Assembly (NCBI GenBank): GCA_003117195.1
Contig: BDSI01000045.1
Coordinates: 781,564-845,563, forward strand
Direction of reading: 5' to 3'
From: Eudorina sp. 2006-703-Eu-15
Lineage: Eukaryota > Chlorophyta > Chlorophyceae > Chlamydomonadales > Volvocaceae
DNA length: 64,000 nucleotides
The first letter of the stretch is position 1. Each line of letters begins with the position of its first letter. The notes beneath the pieces were generated by a model, which saw only the letters and a program-made list of their open reading frames with translations, was not told where the DNA came from and did no database searches. A program made the translations under genes and the position numbers. Shown piece by piece: positions 22,493 through 34,231 of the stretch.

Positions 22493-25344
22493 GGATATCC
22501 CGCGGCCCACGCTCCAGGGCGGGTTCCAGGCTTGTAATGGCATAGGGTTACACGATGTGTGCCGCCTGCGCCCACACCCGGCGCGTGGGGCACGGAGAGT
22601 GAGTGGGACCCACATGGCCACATGCTGCGCTGCACGTGCCACTGGTCTCGGAGCGCGCGTGGGGTTGCGGAGGAGGGAGTGCAGCAACCTGCCGGGCAGG
22701 GCTGCATTTGCGGCGGCCTCGTATTTTGTCCTGTTGACGCTTCGACCAGGCATCGGGCAGGCTGCTGGTACTGAATGGCGGGCAGTTGTGGGCACGGAAA
22801 CTGTGCTGGACGCCAATCCATTCTTTCCTTTCCAATTAATGTCGTGCGCATCCTGCACGTCGACTAATAAAAGAACAGCAACCCGACTGTGGGTCTCGTT
22901 CCTCGTCTGTTGGCGACATCGGGCGCGCAGTGGAGCAGCAAGGCCCGGAGGGGGTCGTGACGGATACCCTGAAGCCATGAGCTGCCACAGACCGGCATCG
23001 AGGCCCGGTCGACGGACTGACGGATTGACTGGCTGGGTGGGTGGGCCGAAGGCCACTCCAAAGGGCTTCGTGACTCACTGAGCGGCATGTCGGCTGCTGG
23101 TGCTGTTATTCATTACCATGGAGTGCTTCTTGGGCGCTTTGCTGCACCACCCATGGGACTGTACACGTTAAAATTCCGGTGCGGATGCGCCGTAGACCTG
23201 TCCAATCATGTGGGAACGAGCCCCTACGTGTGTTTACGGTAGCCGTGCAGCGTGTGTCGCAGTGTTGCTCAGGCCCCTCGCGGGGTTCCCTTCTGGACGA
23301 GGGGGGTTAGGTTGTTAGGACGGAGGTTCAGGGGCGGTGGCGGCGGCGGCCGCATTCAAAAGCCGCCACCCGCAAGGACGGAGCCGTGACGTGTCCGGGT
23401 GAGTTGGCGGGCGGGTTGCGGGTCGGATTTCCTGCCTGGGTGGTGGGTTGCGGCCCATACAGCAGGCGGTGCGGGTCGCCGTTGACCACCGACCGGACGG
23501 ACGGTTATAGGGTCGGTGGAGCCTGTCCGGAGCGCCATGGTGGCGCCAGTTCGTTTAGGCAGTGTATGGTGAGGAAGCCTCGGCTGTCGCCGTTGGCTGT
23601 TACCGATGACCCGCGGGGTCCGCTGTAACATCCTTAATAATAAACGGGTCGGTACATGGTCGGCGTGCGGGTGGTACCGCGGCCCATTCGTACGGCACGT
23701 TACCGCCTGGCCGCGTGGGCCCTCTGTGACGCGATGCGCGTCGTGCGATGGGTCGGGGAGTCACGGGAATCGAGCTGCGAAGTGCGAACCCGATATCTCC
23801 ACAGGGACGACAGCAAGGCAATCTGGCACTTTTCATGCGATCCTGTGCTTTGTGTGCCCGCACACGCACGCACGCACCGTTGGGTGCCGGGATGGGGTGG
23901 GCAGCAGATGGATGGTCAGGACCGTGCCCGATTCGACCGTCAGCGCGACAGTGTGTACGGGAGCAAGCGGGGACCCGCTTACACTGCGCGCCGCCCTGCC
24001 GTACAGCTCCAGGTCGGCGGCGCTGTGCGACATTGCGCCATACAGCACGGATGACTGGACTGGGCAGGGCAGAGGGCGCGGAGCGGAGGTTCTCACCACA
24101 TGGTCGGTGATGCGTTGCCCATGGCAGCTTTGGCCATCAAGGGGGCGGACCGTCCCGCCTTGGCCTCGGCGATGGGTGCACTTGGTCTGTGCGGCGATCT
24201 GGGGAACTCAAATCGCTCTCCGTGCAATCCATGAAGGTGTGTGTGTACCAACGAGGAGCTATGGGGGGGGGGGGAGCCCGCGATGCACACTCGCTCCGAA
24301 GGAAGGGTCCTGTCCAGCTAAATGTTAAACCAATCCACAGCGGTCTCGGCGGACTGGATGTCTGCAAGGCGGACGCATGCGGGGTAATGGCGCGTCACGG
24401 CAGCCCTGCGAAGCTGCGATCAACTATCAACGCCCAACTTGGAGTCAAATGCGGGAGTCGAGCTGATGTAATCAACAGAGGCGGCAACAGCCCCGCAGCG
24501 GAGCGGAGCGGAGACCTGCTCAGAGGAGCATCAGGCGGGGTCTAGCATGTCAATGTCGGCCTCTGCGGGACGGCAGGGCGGGCACATCCTGGCACATACG
24601 TTGGTGTTTGGCCGTAACAACAAGAGCGTTAATGCAATCTAAGAAGCTACGTGCTTCTGTCAACGATTGCAATCAAGATTTGCATATGATCCAGATTGCC
24701 CGATTGCTGGATTACGTATTCGGGGTTGTTAAGCCGCTCTGCACCATGCGAGTTACTCATGGACGCCCAGGTCGCGCCAGGAAGGACAACACTTTGGTTC
24801 AAATAACTACCAGAGAATTTTAATATAATTCCTCCATCAATACACCACAAAATCCGGTCTGGACCGCGTACGTAATAGCACCTCGAAGACGTCGAAAGAC
24901 CTCGTCTTGTGTCACGGGAAAAAAGTGTTAGAATTTCTATAGTCACACTTGGATACACTTAACTGTGATTGGAATACGAAAAGAAGCTAAGTGGCAGCGT
25001 GATGTAGTTTCGCAGCTGCCATGCTTACCCTGCCGTACCTCTTCGATACTTCACATGGTGGGCGGAGAATCCAAAGTGTGTGTACTTAGCGCGAGCCTGA
25101 AGCCTTTCAAGTAATCGTCATAGTATATTTGTAATAACGCCATATGTCAGCATCGCTCTTCCTGGGATCAATCCCGCAGGCGTCGGCAGGTAAGGAAGCC
25201 GCTTCTGGCCTGTCCGCTATTGTGAGGACAGGTGCGGAGACGGTATCCCGTCTGACTGGTAAACTGAATTTGCCCGGCGCGTTCGTTGCTGTCACGGAAC
25301 CAGACGGAAACGACATCAACCATCGCCGCTCAACGGGCAGAAGG
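22493..25344. other. Intergenic DNA between ankyrin and CHRD genes
   Basis: Contains the poly(A) candidate at 22533 and a retroelement 3' end at 23518-23643. The rest (23650-25140) has overlapping shadow frames without conserved motifs. From about 24600 the DNA is AT-richer. No further gene is supported. Confidence 0.45.
23518..23643 (+). mobile_element. 5'-truncated non-LTR retrotransposon 3' end
   Basis: GAGCCTGTCCGGAGCGCCAT at the left, then GGCAGTGTATGGTGAGGAAG, then the signature CGATGACCCGCGGGGTCCGC and TGTAACATCCTTAATAATAA. It is the same terminus as the element at 43446-46145 in plus orientation, with a short (TAA)n tail at the right edge. Confidence 0.88.
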
Positions 25345-26951
25345 ATGAACAACCGCGCGAGCCTTCTGCTTGTGGTTGCCGCCCTGCTCGTGGCTTCTGT
25401 CGCCGCCGGTCGGAGTCCTCCACCAGCGACGCCTTGGGCGATCGCCAACCGCGCGATAACTGTGAGCGCAAGGCTGGCCCCGACCAACAAGGTGAGCCTT
25501 GCTGTGGAACACCGATTCACATTTTGTTTAATACGACCAACAGAACAATAATATAATGTCCCTTAAGATGCCGACATGCCATGCTTCCGTCCCGGTTTAC
25601 ATATACAGAACAGCGCCCACTGCGTAAATGTGATGTGCCTCGCATTTGCACATCACTCTTGATAATTGAGGGCTTCTGATTGCGCGCTGCATGCCCGCTG
25701 CGTTTTCGGAAATCCTTGTCGTCCGCGAACTTCGCCAGTTCCTGATTGCGTCGCAGCTTAGCCTTATATGAGTAAGTTAAGGCAGTAACTATTACGATAT
25801 TTCCTTCGAATCAATTTCGCAGAACATCAGCCATGCTGGTGGTTACGCCTCGCTCATCATCCCGCGGCCCGACAAGAGCAAGACGGTCGTTGTCAACGTC
25901 ACCCTTACCGGCGCCCTCACAAACATTACCATGGCCCATATCCATATGGTGAGATTGAGGTGGTATGTTATCTTGGCGCGATGCGGGGCCCGATCACTTG
26001 GCTTGATCACGGGCAGCAGAAGATGATACCCATCCCGGGCACCAGCAAGGTGTCGAGCATCAGCTGAATACACGCCTGCTGCCGTGTGCCGCCCAGAGGT
26101 CACGCAAGCGAACCCGCGCGTGCATCTCCGTCCTGCAGTGGGTTTGCAACTTCTCTCTGTGCACACGCTGTGCCCGAGCTCATGAAGCCAATTGGATAAG
26201 ACAAACGGCCCCCTGTCGTTAGGAAGCGATTGGCGTTGGCGTTGTCGAAAGCCATCCGTGAATGGGTCAGGCCAATGGCGCCATCCGCCGACCGACATGC
26301 TGCAGCCGGCCGGCCGGCTGTTTAACCGCCATTCTTTCCCCCTTCCCTTCACCCCCTACCCCACCGTGCCTACACAAGTAACCTTTCGCCATCGCCGCCA
26401 CACAGACGTTCTGCTCCGGGTTACAAACCCATCCGACATATCTTTCACGCTGGCTCCGACTTCTCATCTATCCTACCTGTTGGCAGATACCTACCCTCCC
26501 AGAATTTCACGCGGCCGCACACCGGCGCCCCTTCCAACACCCTACCCTGGCCTTGACACGCCTTGACTGCCTTAACACCCATCCGCCCACTTGACCACCC
26601 GCCCCTCCGCCATCTGCCTCCCGCCTGCCCCCGCAGTACAACAAGACCGCCGGCAACCCCATCGTCCTCTTCCTCCAGCCGCGCCTCAACTTCACCGCCA
26701 GCCCGGTCCTCCTGAACCCGCCGGTCAGCTTCAAGGGCACCTACGGCTTCACCTTCTCCTTCAGCAGCGACGACCTGCCGTCGCTCACCGCCGGCTGGAC
26801 CCTGGACACGTTCCTGTCCATGCTGCGTCAGCAGATGCTGTACGTCAACGTGCACACCACGGCCCAGCCCGGCGGCGCGCTGCAGGGCAATCTGACCTGC
26901 CCCTCGGACTGCATGTTCCCGCTGTGCAAGGGCGCCGAGGGGCGCTGCTAA
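25345..26951 (+). CDS. Secreted CHRD-domain protein
   Basis: Exons 25345-25491, 25823-25948 and 26637-26951 join in phase to 195 residues. Residues 1-22 (MNNRASLLLVVAALLVASVA) are a clear signal peptide. The rest is one CHRD (chordin-type) domain: the first beta strands ITVSARLAPTN, then VVVNVTLTGALTNITMAHIHM, then NKTAGNPIVLFLQP, and the hallmark LYVNVHTTAQPGGALQGNLT near the end. Several N-glycosylation sequons occur (NVT, NIT, NKT, NFT, NLT). The tail CPSDCMFPLCKGAEGRC has four cysteines and may be disulphide-bonded. The protein is likely extracellular or wall/matrix-associated; the biochemical role of stand-alone CHRD proteins in algae is unknown. The frame is open upstream of 25345, but only the ATG at 25345 places the signal peptide at the terminus. 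TGTAA at 27514 is a candidate poly(A) signal. Confidence 0.88.
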
Positions 26952-29357
26952 GCGCGCTGTGCCGTGCTGTGCGGTGCTGTGCGGCTACGCGTGCTCCGTC
27001 TGCTGGCGGCAGCGAGGAACAGACTGACAGAGCGGGATGCCGGATGGGGGTGTAGCGGACACAGACACTTGTCTCGTTGTCTGTCAGCACGTGTGCGCCC
27101 ATATACCCGTTCCTGTGCAGTTGAGCAGCGATGGGAGGCTGCAGTGTGGCAGCTTGCCCCTGCACTTGCCCCTGAACAAGCAGGGCTGCCGAGGCACCCG
27201 GGGCAGTTGCCAGACATAAGCTGCTGGTTGATGGCGGGCGACGTTGTGATGATGTAGTGGATGGATTTGGCAGAGTGCGTGCTTCATCGGTGGGCTGGAT
27301 GACAAGCGAGGAGGTCAAGTTGTACGATGAACCGCGTTTTGACATCTCCTGTACGGCGTTGGTTGGTGATTTTCGGCGTTGGTTGGTGAAATCCGAGGGC
27401 GCAGGATGAAATGCGCCTGGGCATACTCCGCTCAGTGCTTGTTAATGCTCGTATGATAACTGGATGCTGTTAAGGGCAGCAACAATTACAACTGTTGAAT
27501 GTGTCAGGAGTTTTGTAATGTTACCGTTACAGGAGTTTATCACTTTCTGTTGGGATAGGCGCCCGCTGACAGACCCCAGGAAGCTGCTGCGATTGGTCAC
27601 TGTATGTGCATGCAAGCAAGCATGGAGGACGGAAGAAAGACAAGGGGTTTTTGTTTGATCCGTTTTGGTCTTGTTGATGTTTGGGTGATTATTACTGACG
27701 GGCGGGGTAATCTGTAGCGATCCAGCGAGAAGAACCATTACGACTCGACCCTACGAACATTTGTATGTAATCGCTGAACGTAACGCATCTCAACTCTGTC
27801 AGGACACAGGACGTGCTTGACACAACGTGTTCCAGGTCGGGGCTATAGCCACTGATAGCCATGAATGGCAACGGTACGGCGGCTCTGGCGGCCGGGCATC
27901 TCGGAAATCAGACGCCCAGCATCTCGCCCTGTCGCAGTTCCCACACGCGCACCACGGCAGGAGCAGTACAACCCTGGGGAGTACATCAAGCGGCAGAACA
28001 TTCGAACCCCCATCTCGAGTGTGCCTTTGCAGCGCAATACGGCAGGGTTGTGTACGGCATTCAGGATTTTAGGTATACGCTTCCTCTGGGACTGACGAGG
28101 GTGGCAGCCAGGGGACCTCCTCTGAGAACGTTGTCGACAATCACCCCGCCAGAGTTGGGAGAAGGATGCGGGTTCTCGCATGGGTGAGGTGACGGCGGTC
28201 AAGCGGGGAGTACCTCCACCAGGATACATCCGCGGGTTGCACTGCATGTGCATCTGACCAGGACCCACGCCAGCTGTAGGGCCGTTCCGGGGGGTACTGT
28301 GTCGTGATGGGCAGGCGCGGCAGAGGGAGGGGGACGTGCGGACCCACATCCCGATGCCCTCTGCCGTTCGCCGTAAGGCGAGCCCCGGTCGTACCAGGGG
28401 ACCTGAGCGGCGTCATGCTGCTGTGAGGGCTGGGCGTGACTTGAGGGGCCAGCAGCGGCCGCTGGGACGGCAGCTGACGGTGTCCTCACGGAGCTGCACG
28501 GAGGGCATCGTGCACGCGCAGCTTTCTTATGTGATTCCGTGTCCAAGGGGTTTACTATTTCTCTAATGCATTCCATGGCGCTGTTACGTAAGAGCACAAG
28601 GACGGAATGAGTAGCCTGCGCCAGTTCCTGAAATGTTCAAAGCGGAGCGCGTGTTTTTTCGTAATTTGTATTATATGCCAGTGCGGTTCGGTCCAAGGCG
28701 ACCCAGAGGGAGCATCAAGCGCCGCGCAGCTCGTTCCGAGTTGCATGGTGCATAGACTGAACAGCAATCCACCCACTGCTGGCCAGCCGGTGGAGTGCCC
28801 TTGTCGATGGCAATTAGACGCCAATCTTTACTGGAGATCTTGGGCTACCGATTGTATCTACATGGGTCATTTCAAGATGTGACGAACGGAGCTGCTGGTC
28901 CTGCCAAAGCACAGCCTGCATCTTTGCTGGGCATACAATCTTGAGCATAGGTAAAGGCGATAACGCTGATCGCCCGCCGGATCCTCATCGATTACCGTAC
29001 CCTTGCTGCTGCCCACTCCCCAACAACAATTATGCTTACGTAAAAACTGAATAAGATCTGCGATGAAGTCCCAATGGCGTTGATGTTTCCAATGTTAGGG
29101 CTTTAGGTCAGTTGTCCGACAGTACTGGATCCAAAAGAACGGTAACTTCATGATGAAGCCCAATCGCCACTTCGCCAGGCGGATGGCATGATGCTAAATG
29201 CATTATCCGTCATCACAATGGCAATTGCAAGCGGTCAGTGTAATGTATAGACAGGTGTTACCGGTCGGCAGGTGACCGAGTCCTTTTTCATTCGGCTTTC
29301 ATCCTGTAATCTGCAATCTTTATGCTCAATCATGCTACTTCTTAGGTAGCTGAGGCT
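26952..29357. other. Intergenic DNA between CHRD and SHE9-like genes
   Basis: Holds the probable CHRD 3' UTR (candidate TGTAA at 27514). Frames at 27843-28349 (-) and 28199-28597 (-) are open but show no motif I recognise and no convincing splice context. No tRNA or repeat array is seen. Confidence 0.45.
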
Positions 29358-32300
29358 ATGTTCCAGTTGGGGGTGGCCACGTGGGCTTCGGCGCTGGTCT
29401 TCCGAGGTTCCTCGGGCACAGTCGGCACGCTGTTCACATGGCCCAATCTGCCGGGCACTCTGCGACCGATATGGGCCCATCACCCAAACACATCTGCGCT
29501 GGTCAATGGCGTGGTGCCATGGAGCTGCTTCAGCACACCGACGGCGACTGCCGCGGCCTATAGCACCCTCACGGGGACATCGCGGCCGCAGCATCTGGTC
29601 CAGCCCCAGCCCCAGCCCCAGCCGCAGCAACGTTTGCAGCTGCAAAGCCATCGCCTACCATGGATTCCACCATCGCACGAACCACGCTTCGCGGCCCACG
29701 CCGGATCGGCGTCGACGGCGATGCTGGGCGGCTCCGATCGATTTTACAGCACCTCACATCCGGCGAGCCGGCCCCCGGGCGACACCTCCGCGGCCGCGGG
29801 CCAGACGCCCAGCACAAGCTCCCCCAAAACCCCAGCACCCACCAACCTGCCCCATGACCACGGCAGTTATGTCCCCGGGGAACCGGCGGGAACGCCTCGG
29901 TCGTCAACGCAAACAGGGGGACATCCGCCCGGCGCCAGCGGCGGCGACGGCGGCGGCGGCAGCGGCTCGGGGGCCCCGCCGCCGCCGCCGCCGGCGGCGA
30001 GTCCGGGACCGCCCCCGCTGCCTCTTCCCTCAGTTGTCACAGCCGTACTTGCCGTACGCTCCGGAGCCGACTCGGCGCGGGCCTCCCTGCAGCGCGCGGC
30101 GGCCTCCCTCCTGGCGGCTGCGGGCGACTTGGGCGCCAAACTGAACCAGGTCACGGGCTACTCGGTGATTGAGCAGCTCAAGGGGAAGGTACGCGGGGGC
30201 CGAGCGGCGCGACCCACTGGCTGGCCCCTCAGCCTGTGGTGACGTTGCTCTTCAGGGCGGGGAGGTTTGCGCTGTCTACCGCCCCTTCCCTCCCGCAGAG
30301 TTGCAGAGCTGCATGACGATAAGAGCGACGGACGCCGGACGGCGACGGGACCCGGACGAAACTGAGCAGGGTGGCTAGACCAATTCCTACGTACATTTTT
30401 ATGCGGTGTCGCGTCGTTGCGTCAAAACGACATCGTGCGGACCAGTTCTGCCGATGCCAAGGAGTCGGTCTGGCAGGGTCGTGTGTCATGACCGTGGGCC
30501 GGCTGCGGCTGTCACCCCCCTTGGCAATCGCGATCGGCCGGGAGGTCTTCATGCCCCCCTTCCAAATCCGCCAACGTCACCCGCCGTCGTTACGCGAAGT
30601 GAAGCATCTAACTGGGAGGCCCCTCCCGCAATAGTCCCACTCTGGGCATGCTGCGCAATACTTAGGTGAGTACGGCATGCCACGCGTCCCAACCGCGACC
30701 CAACTGTCTGTGGTACAGGTAGACGAAGCGACCCGACACCTCGACGAAGCGCGGGACCAGGTGCGGGACAGCAAGGCGGCGTACGAGGCTCTGGTTTCGG
30801 AGCAAGGGTAGGCAACGGGGCGTGGGGGCACTCCGGCGGGTGCCGTGCTGTGGATGGACTCTCCTGGGTCGTACGGCCTGCAGAAGGCAAATCGTCGCGG
30901 AGTTGAGGGGCGGCCTGCACACAAGGGTCTACTTTGCGCACATCAGTGTTTAGACGTGGAGGTACGCTGCCGTACTGAAGTCGTACAGCAAGGAATCTGG
31001 TCAGCCGGCACAGCTTTACATTCTCTTGCTTGACGGGTATCTCTGCGCCTTGCATACTGCACTGCTGCGAAATGACGCTGGGCATCACCCTTCGGGAGAC
31101 AACCTTGCCGCGCGGGTTGTAATCACGCAAGTGCTGCGTGTGCTCTGCTTTGCTGCTGCCCCAGCTCATCCAGAGTCCGCGGTAACGCATCAATCCTCCC
31201 TTTCCCCACTCCCCAAACCCCTTTCCCGCGCCCTCCTCTCCCGTCCTCTCCGCCCCTCAACCCCCCGCGGCCCCCCTTCAACCCCCCACCCACCCACCCC
31301 ACACACACACAACTGCAGGGAGGTGCTCCGCCAGCAGATGGCCCTGCTGCAGCGCAAGGGCAGCTGGCAGGCGGCTGACGTGGAGCACTTCACGGAGCTG
31401 TGCCGCCAGGAGCACCGACTGGACCTCGACGTGGCCCAGGCCAAGGTGAGGGCCGCGTAGAGATGGCCGCGGGCGGCGAACGGGGGGGGGCGCGGGGTCG
31501 GGCGGGTGACACGAGGGCGTGCGTGGCCACGCCGCGGCGGGTGGGGTTCACGGGGCTCCAGCGACGCCGTCACCGCCAAGGCGAAGACGTGCGGCCCCGC
31601 CGTAGCCCCCATGTAGATATGTAGCTCTTGACTCCAGCAGCTGCTGGTAAGATGGACCGGCGCGTTGGCACCCGCACGGACCAAAGGCGGTAGCCGGTTG
31701 GGGATGCGAGGGCTGCGGTACGGTAGTAGGCGGTGGAATGATGTGCGCGCCGCAGCCCGGACGCCTGCAACGGGGGCGCCATGCACAGTTGCACATGGTG
31801 CGGGAGGGTCAGCTCGGGAATCCCTGCTACGAGCTACCCCCGCGCTCCGTTGGGGCCACCTCGCCCCTCAGCTTTGTATTTTTCTGACCCCCTCAGCTCA
31901 ACACGGTCAGGGCGTTGTTCACCTTGGGCTTCCGCCCAACGCCCGCGCACCGCACGCCCCGGTCGGCCGGTCGGCCGCGGCCCCGCCCGTGCCAGGCCGC
32001 CTACGGCAAGGCCGCTGAGGAGCTGGAGTCGTGCCACGGCGAGGTGGCGGAGGCGGTCCGGGAGCGCTACAGCGCCGAGACCCTCTGGAGCGACAAGATC
32101 CGGCGGGCGTCCACCTGGTGGACGGTGGCGCTGGTGGGGCTCAACCTGGTGTCCTTCCTGGTGGGTCCACTGGTGAATGTGTCTGACTGGTGCATGGGTC
32201 TGTCTGTGTGCAAAGAAACCCACCCGACCAAAACCAGTTACCAATATATATGGTATGGTATATACAATATGCTGGTGCATGCGTGTTCTTGATGTGAGGG

Positions 32301-33313
32301 GAAGCAGTGTTATGGGCTGGAGCTCGCAAGGGCGGTGCCGCCCGGGTGACGGAGGCGGCCGAGGCGCCGCTTAGACATGGGTTGGGCCACCTAGGCAGCT
32401 CGACCCCACTGACGGGCCCCTGGTGGGCACTGGGCAGGTCGCTCATGAGTCAGGCAGGGCGATCCGCGGCTGCTGTGATACCCCGGCCGCTGCGGCGAAA
32501 CCGTACCGTCCACGGCATCGTTGCAGTCCACCGCCGCGTGTGACGCGGGGGGCCTGTCGCCCTGCCTGCCTGCCTGTCCTGGCCTGGCCGCTCCCTCTCG
32601 CCTGCTGTCTGCCGGCCCCCCAGTCCGTGTACCTGGTGATGGAGCCCATCAAGGCGCGCAGGCTGCGGACCCACGTGGAGGAGGTGATGCGGCTGGAGAT
32701 GGCCAACATGAGACAGGCCCTGGCGTCGCTGGAGGCGTCCATCCGCGCGCAACCAGCCGCGCATGGGCAAGCAACGCCCGCCGACGGCTTCATCGCCGCC
32801 GGCGCCGCCGCCGCTGGGCTGACCCCGGGCGTGGGAGCGGCGAGCGATGCAGCCCGCGGCGCTGGGATGCCGACCCCGGCGGCGGCGGATGCGCGCACGT
32901 CACGATCGGCTCTCCTTCAACAGCTGCAGCACGTGAAGCAGCACCTGGCCGCAGTGGAGCAAGGGCTGGCTGCGCCGGGGCACCAGGCGACCATGGCTCT
33001 GCTTGACCCGACAGACGTGCTGGGCGGTACGAGTGGATCGAGCGAGGCAGCGGCGGATTTTGCGGCATCGCAATTGTATGGGGAGGGCGACCCGAGGGGG
33101 AGCAGTACTGGTGGCGGGGGGCTTGGAGAAGCAGGGCACGGACACGACGCGGACAGCGACATCCGATCCGCTGGGCCGCGCTGGCACCACCGATGGGGCA
33201 TCCGATTGCGCCATGTCTTGACGACGCCTGAGGTGACTATGGCCGCCTCCGCGTTCGTCGGCGCCGCGCTTGGCGTCGGCATGCTGCTGCTGTTGCATGG
33301 GCGAAACACGTAG
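29358..33313 (+). CDS. SHE9: SHE9/MDM33-like mitochondrial inner-membrane protein
   Basis: In yeast, She9/Mdm33 is an inner-membrane coiled-coil protein that shapes mitochondrial membranes. Exons 29358-30188, 30719-30807, 31319-31445, 31996-32160 and 32624-33313 join in phase to 633 residues. The first about 255 residues are Pro/Ser/Gly-rich, with the extreme N-terminus a plausible mitochondrial presequence. The conserved core starts at LGAKLNQVTGYSVIEQLKGK and continues as coiled coil (VDEATRHLDEARDQVRDSKA; KGSWQAADVEHFTELCRQEH; GEVAEAVRERYSAETLWSDK). It ends in the first membrane span STWWTVALVGLNLVSFL, followed by EPIKARRLR. A second hydrophobic span (SAFVGAALGVGMLLLLHG) is at the very C-terminus. 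This order of coiled coil, span, linker and terminal span fits the family. The linker is alanine-rich and low-complexity. An additional upstream exon cannot be excluded. Confidence 0.85.
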
Positions 33314-34231
33314 CAGCCGGGGGTCCGAACCCGCTTGGGTCTCTTGGGGCTCCAGGTTCGGAGCGGGACACACCTCAAGTGGTCTGCCGTTTTGGCAACC
33401 CCCCGGCCCGCCATCCGACCGTTGCCGCGTTTGCATTCCAAACCTGCCTTGCAATGTTACCGGGCAGCTGTACACAACGCACCCGCGCGCATCGCCTTCC
33501 GTCATCCACGCACGGGTGCGCATGTCAAGGATACAAAAGAGATTATCAGCCGCAGCCACTGAAAGCTTGAGATGATGTTTATTCGATACTACAAACATCA
33601 GGGTCCTACGCCGCCCGGTCTCGCCAAAATGCCTCTCAGAACACCTTCCACATGCCCTACCGCACTGGAGGTGCAGCCCGAGAAGCATGATGCCCGCTCG
33701 AAATACCCCTTCCTCCCGCAAACAGACCGGAGACCAAGCAAACATCTTAACAAGTAGCCGGTCAGTCAGCCATCTGTCGCCGAACTCCTCAGCAGCTCCT
33801 GGCCTTCGTCTACTCATCTTACTGCGATGCGGTACCCCACCAGCATGCGGCACAGCGATGCGAATCCCAAATAGGATCTTCCACGCATTTCCTCGAGTCA
33901 GTGGGTCCCACTTCCAAATGGATCTTTTCTAACTCCATGCCGCATACGAAGCGCACTCGAACCCCCGCTGCCGCTGGTACACCAATCGCCATGCTACTGA
34001 CCTGCCGCTTCCCTCCTTGCCGTCGTCCTGATACCGGTGCTCCGATCGGCAATCTCAATAGGTCCCCCTCCCAGTGGTAGCCTACGCCCCTGTTGCGGGC
34101 CAACCCAAATTTTGCTTTGGACTCCATCAGCACATGTGTTTTGTGAGTGGGTGTTTGCCGGTTCTGATGGGGCAGTGACGTCGCAACGATCGCGCGCGGG
34201 ACCAAACTCGCGCTATTGCGTAATCAAACCC
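33314..34231. other. Convergent intergenic region SHE9 / RAD23
   Basis: Both flanking genes end here. Small frames only, and no gene is recognised. It presumably holds two 3' UTRs; no unambiguous TGTAA close to either stop was found. Confidence 0.5.
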
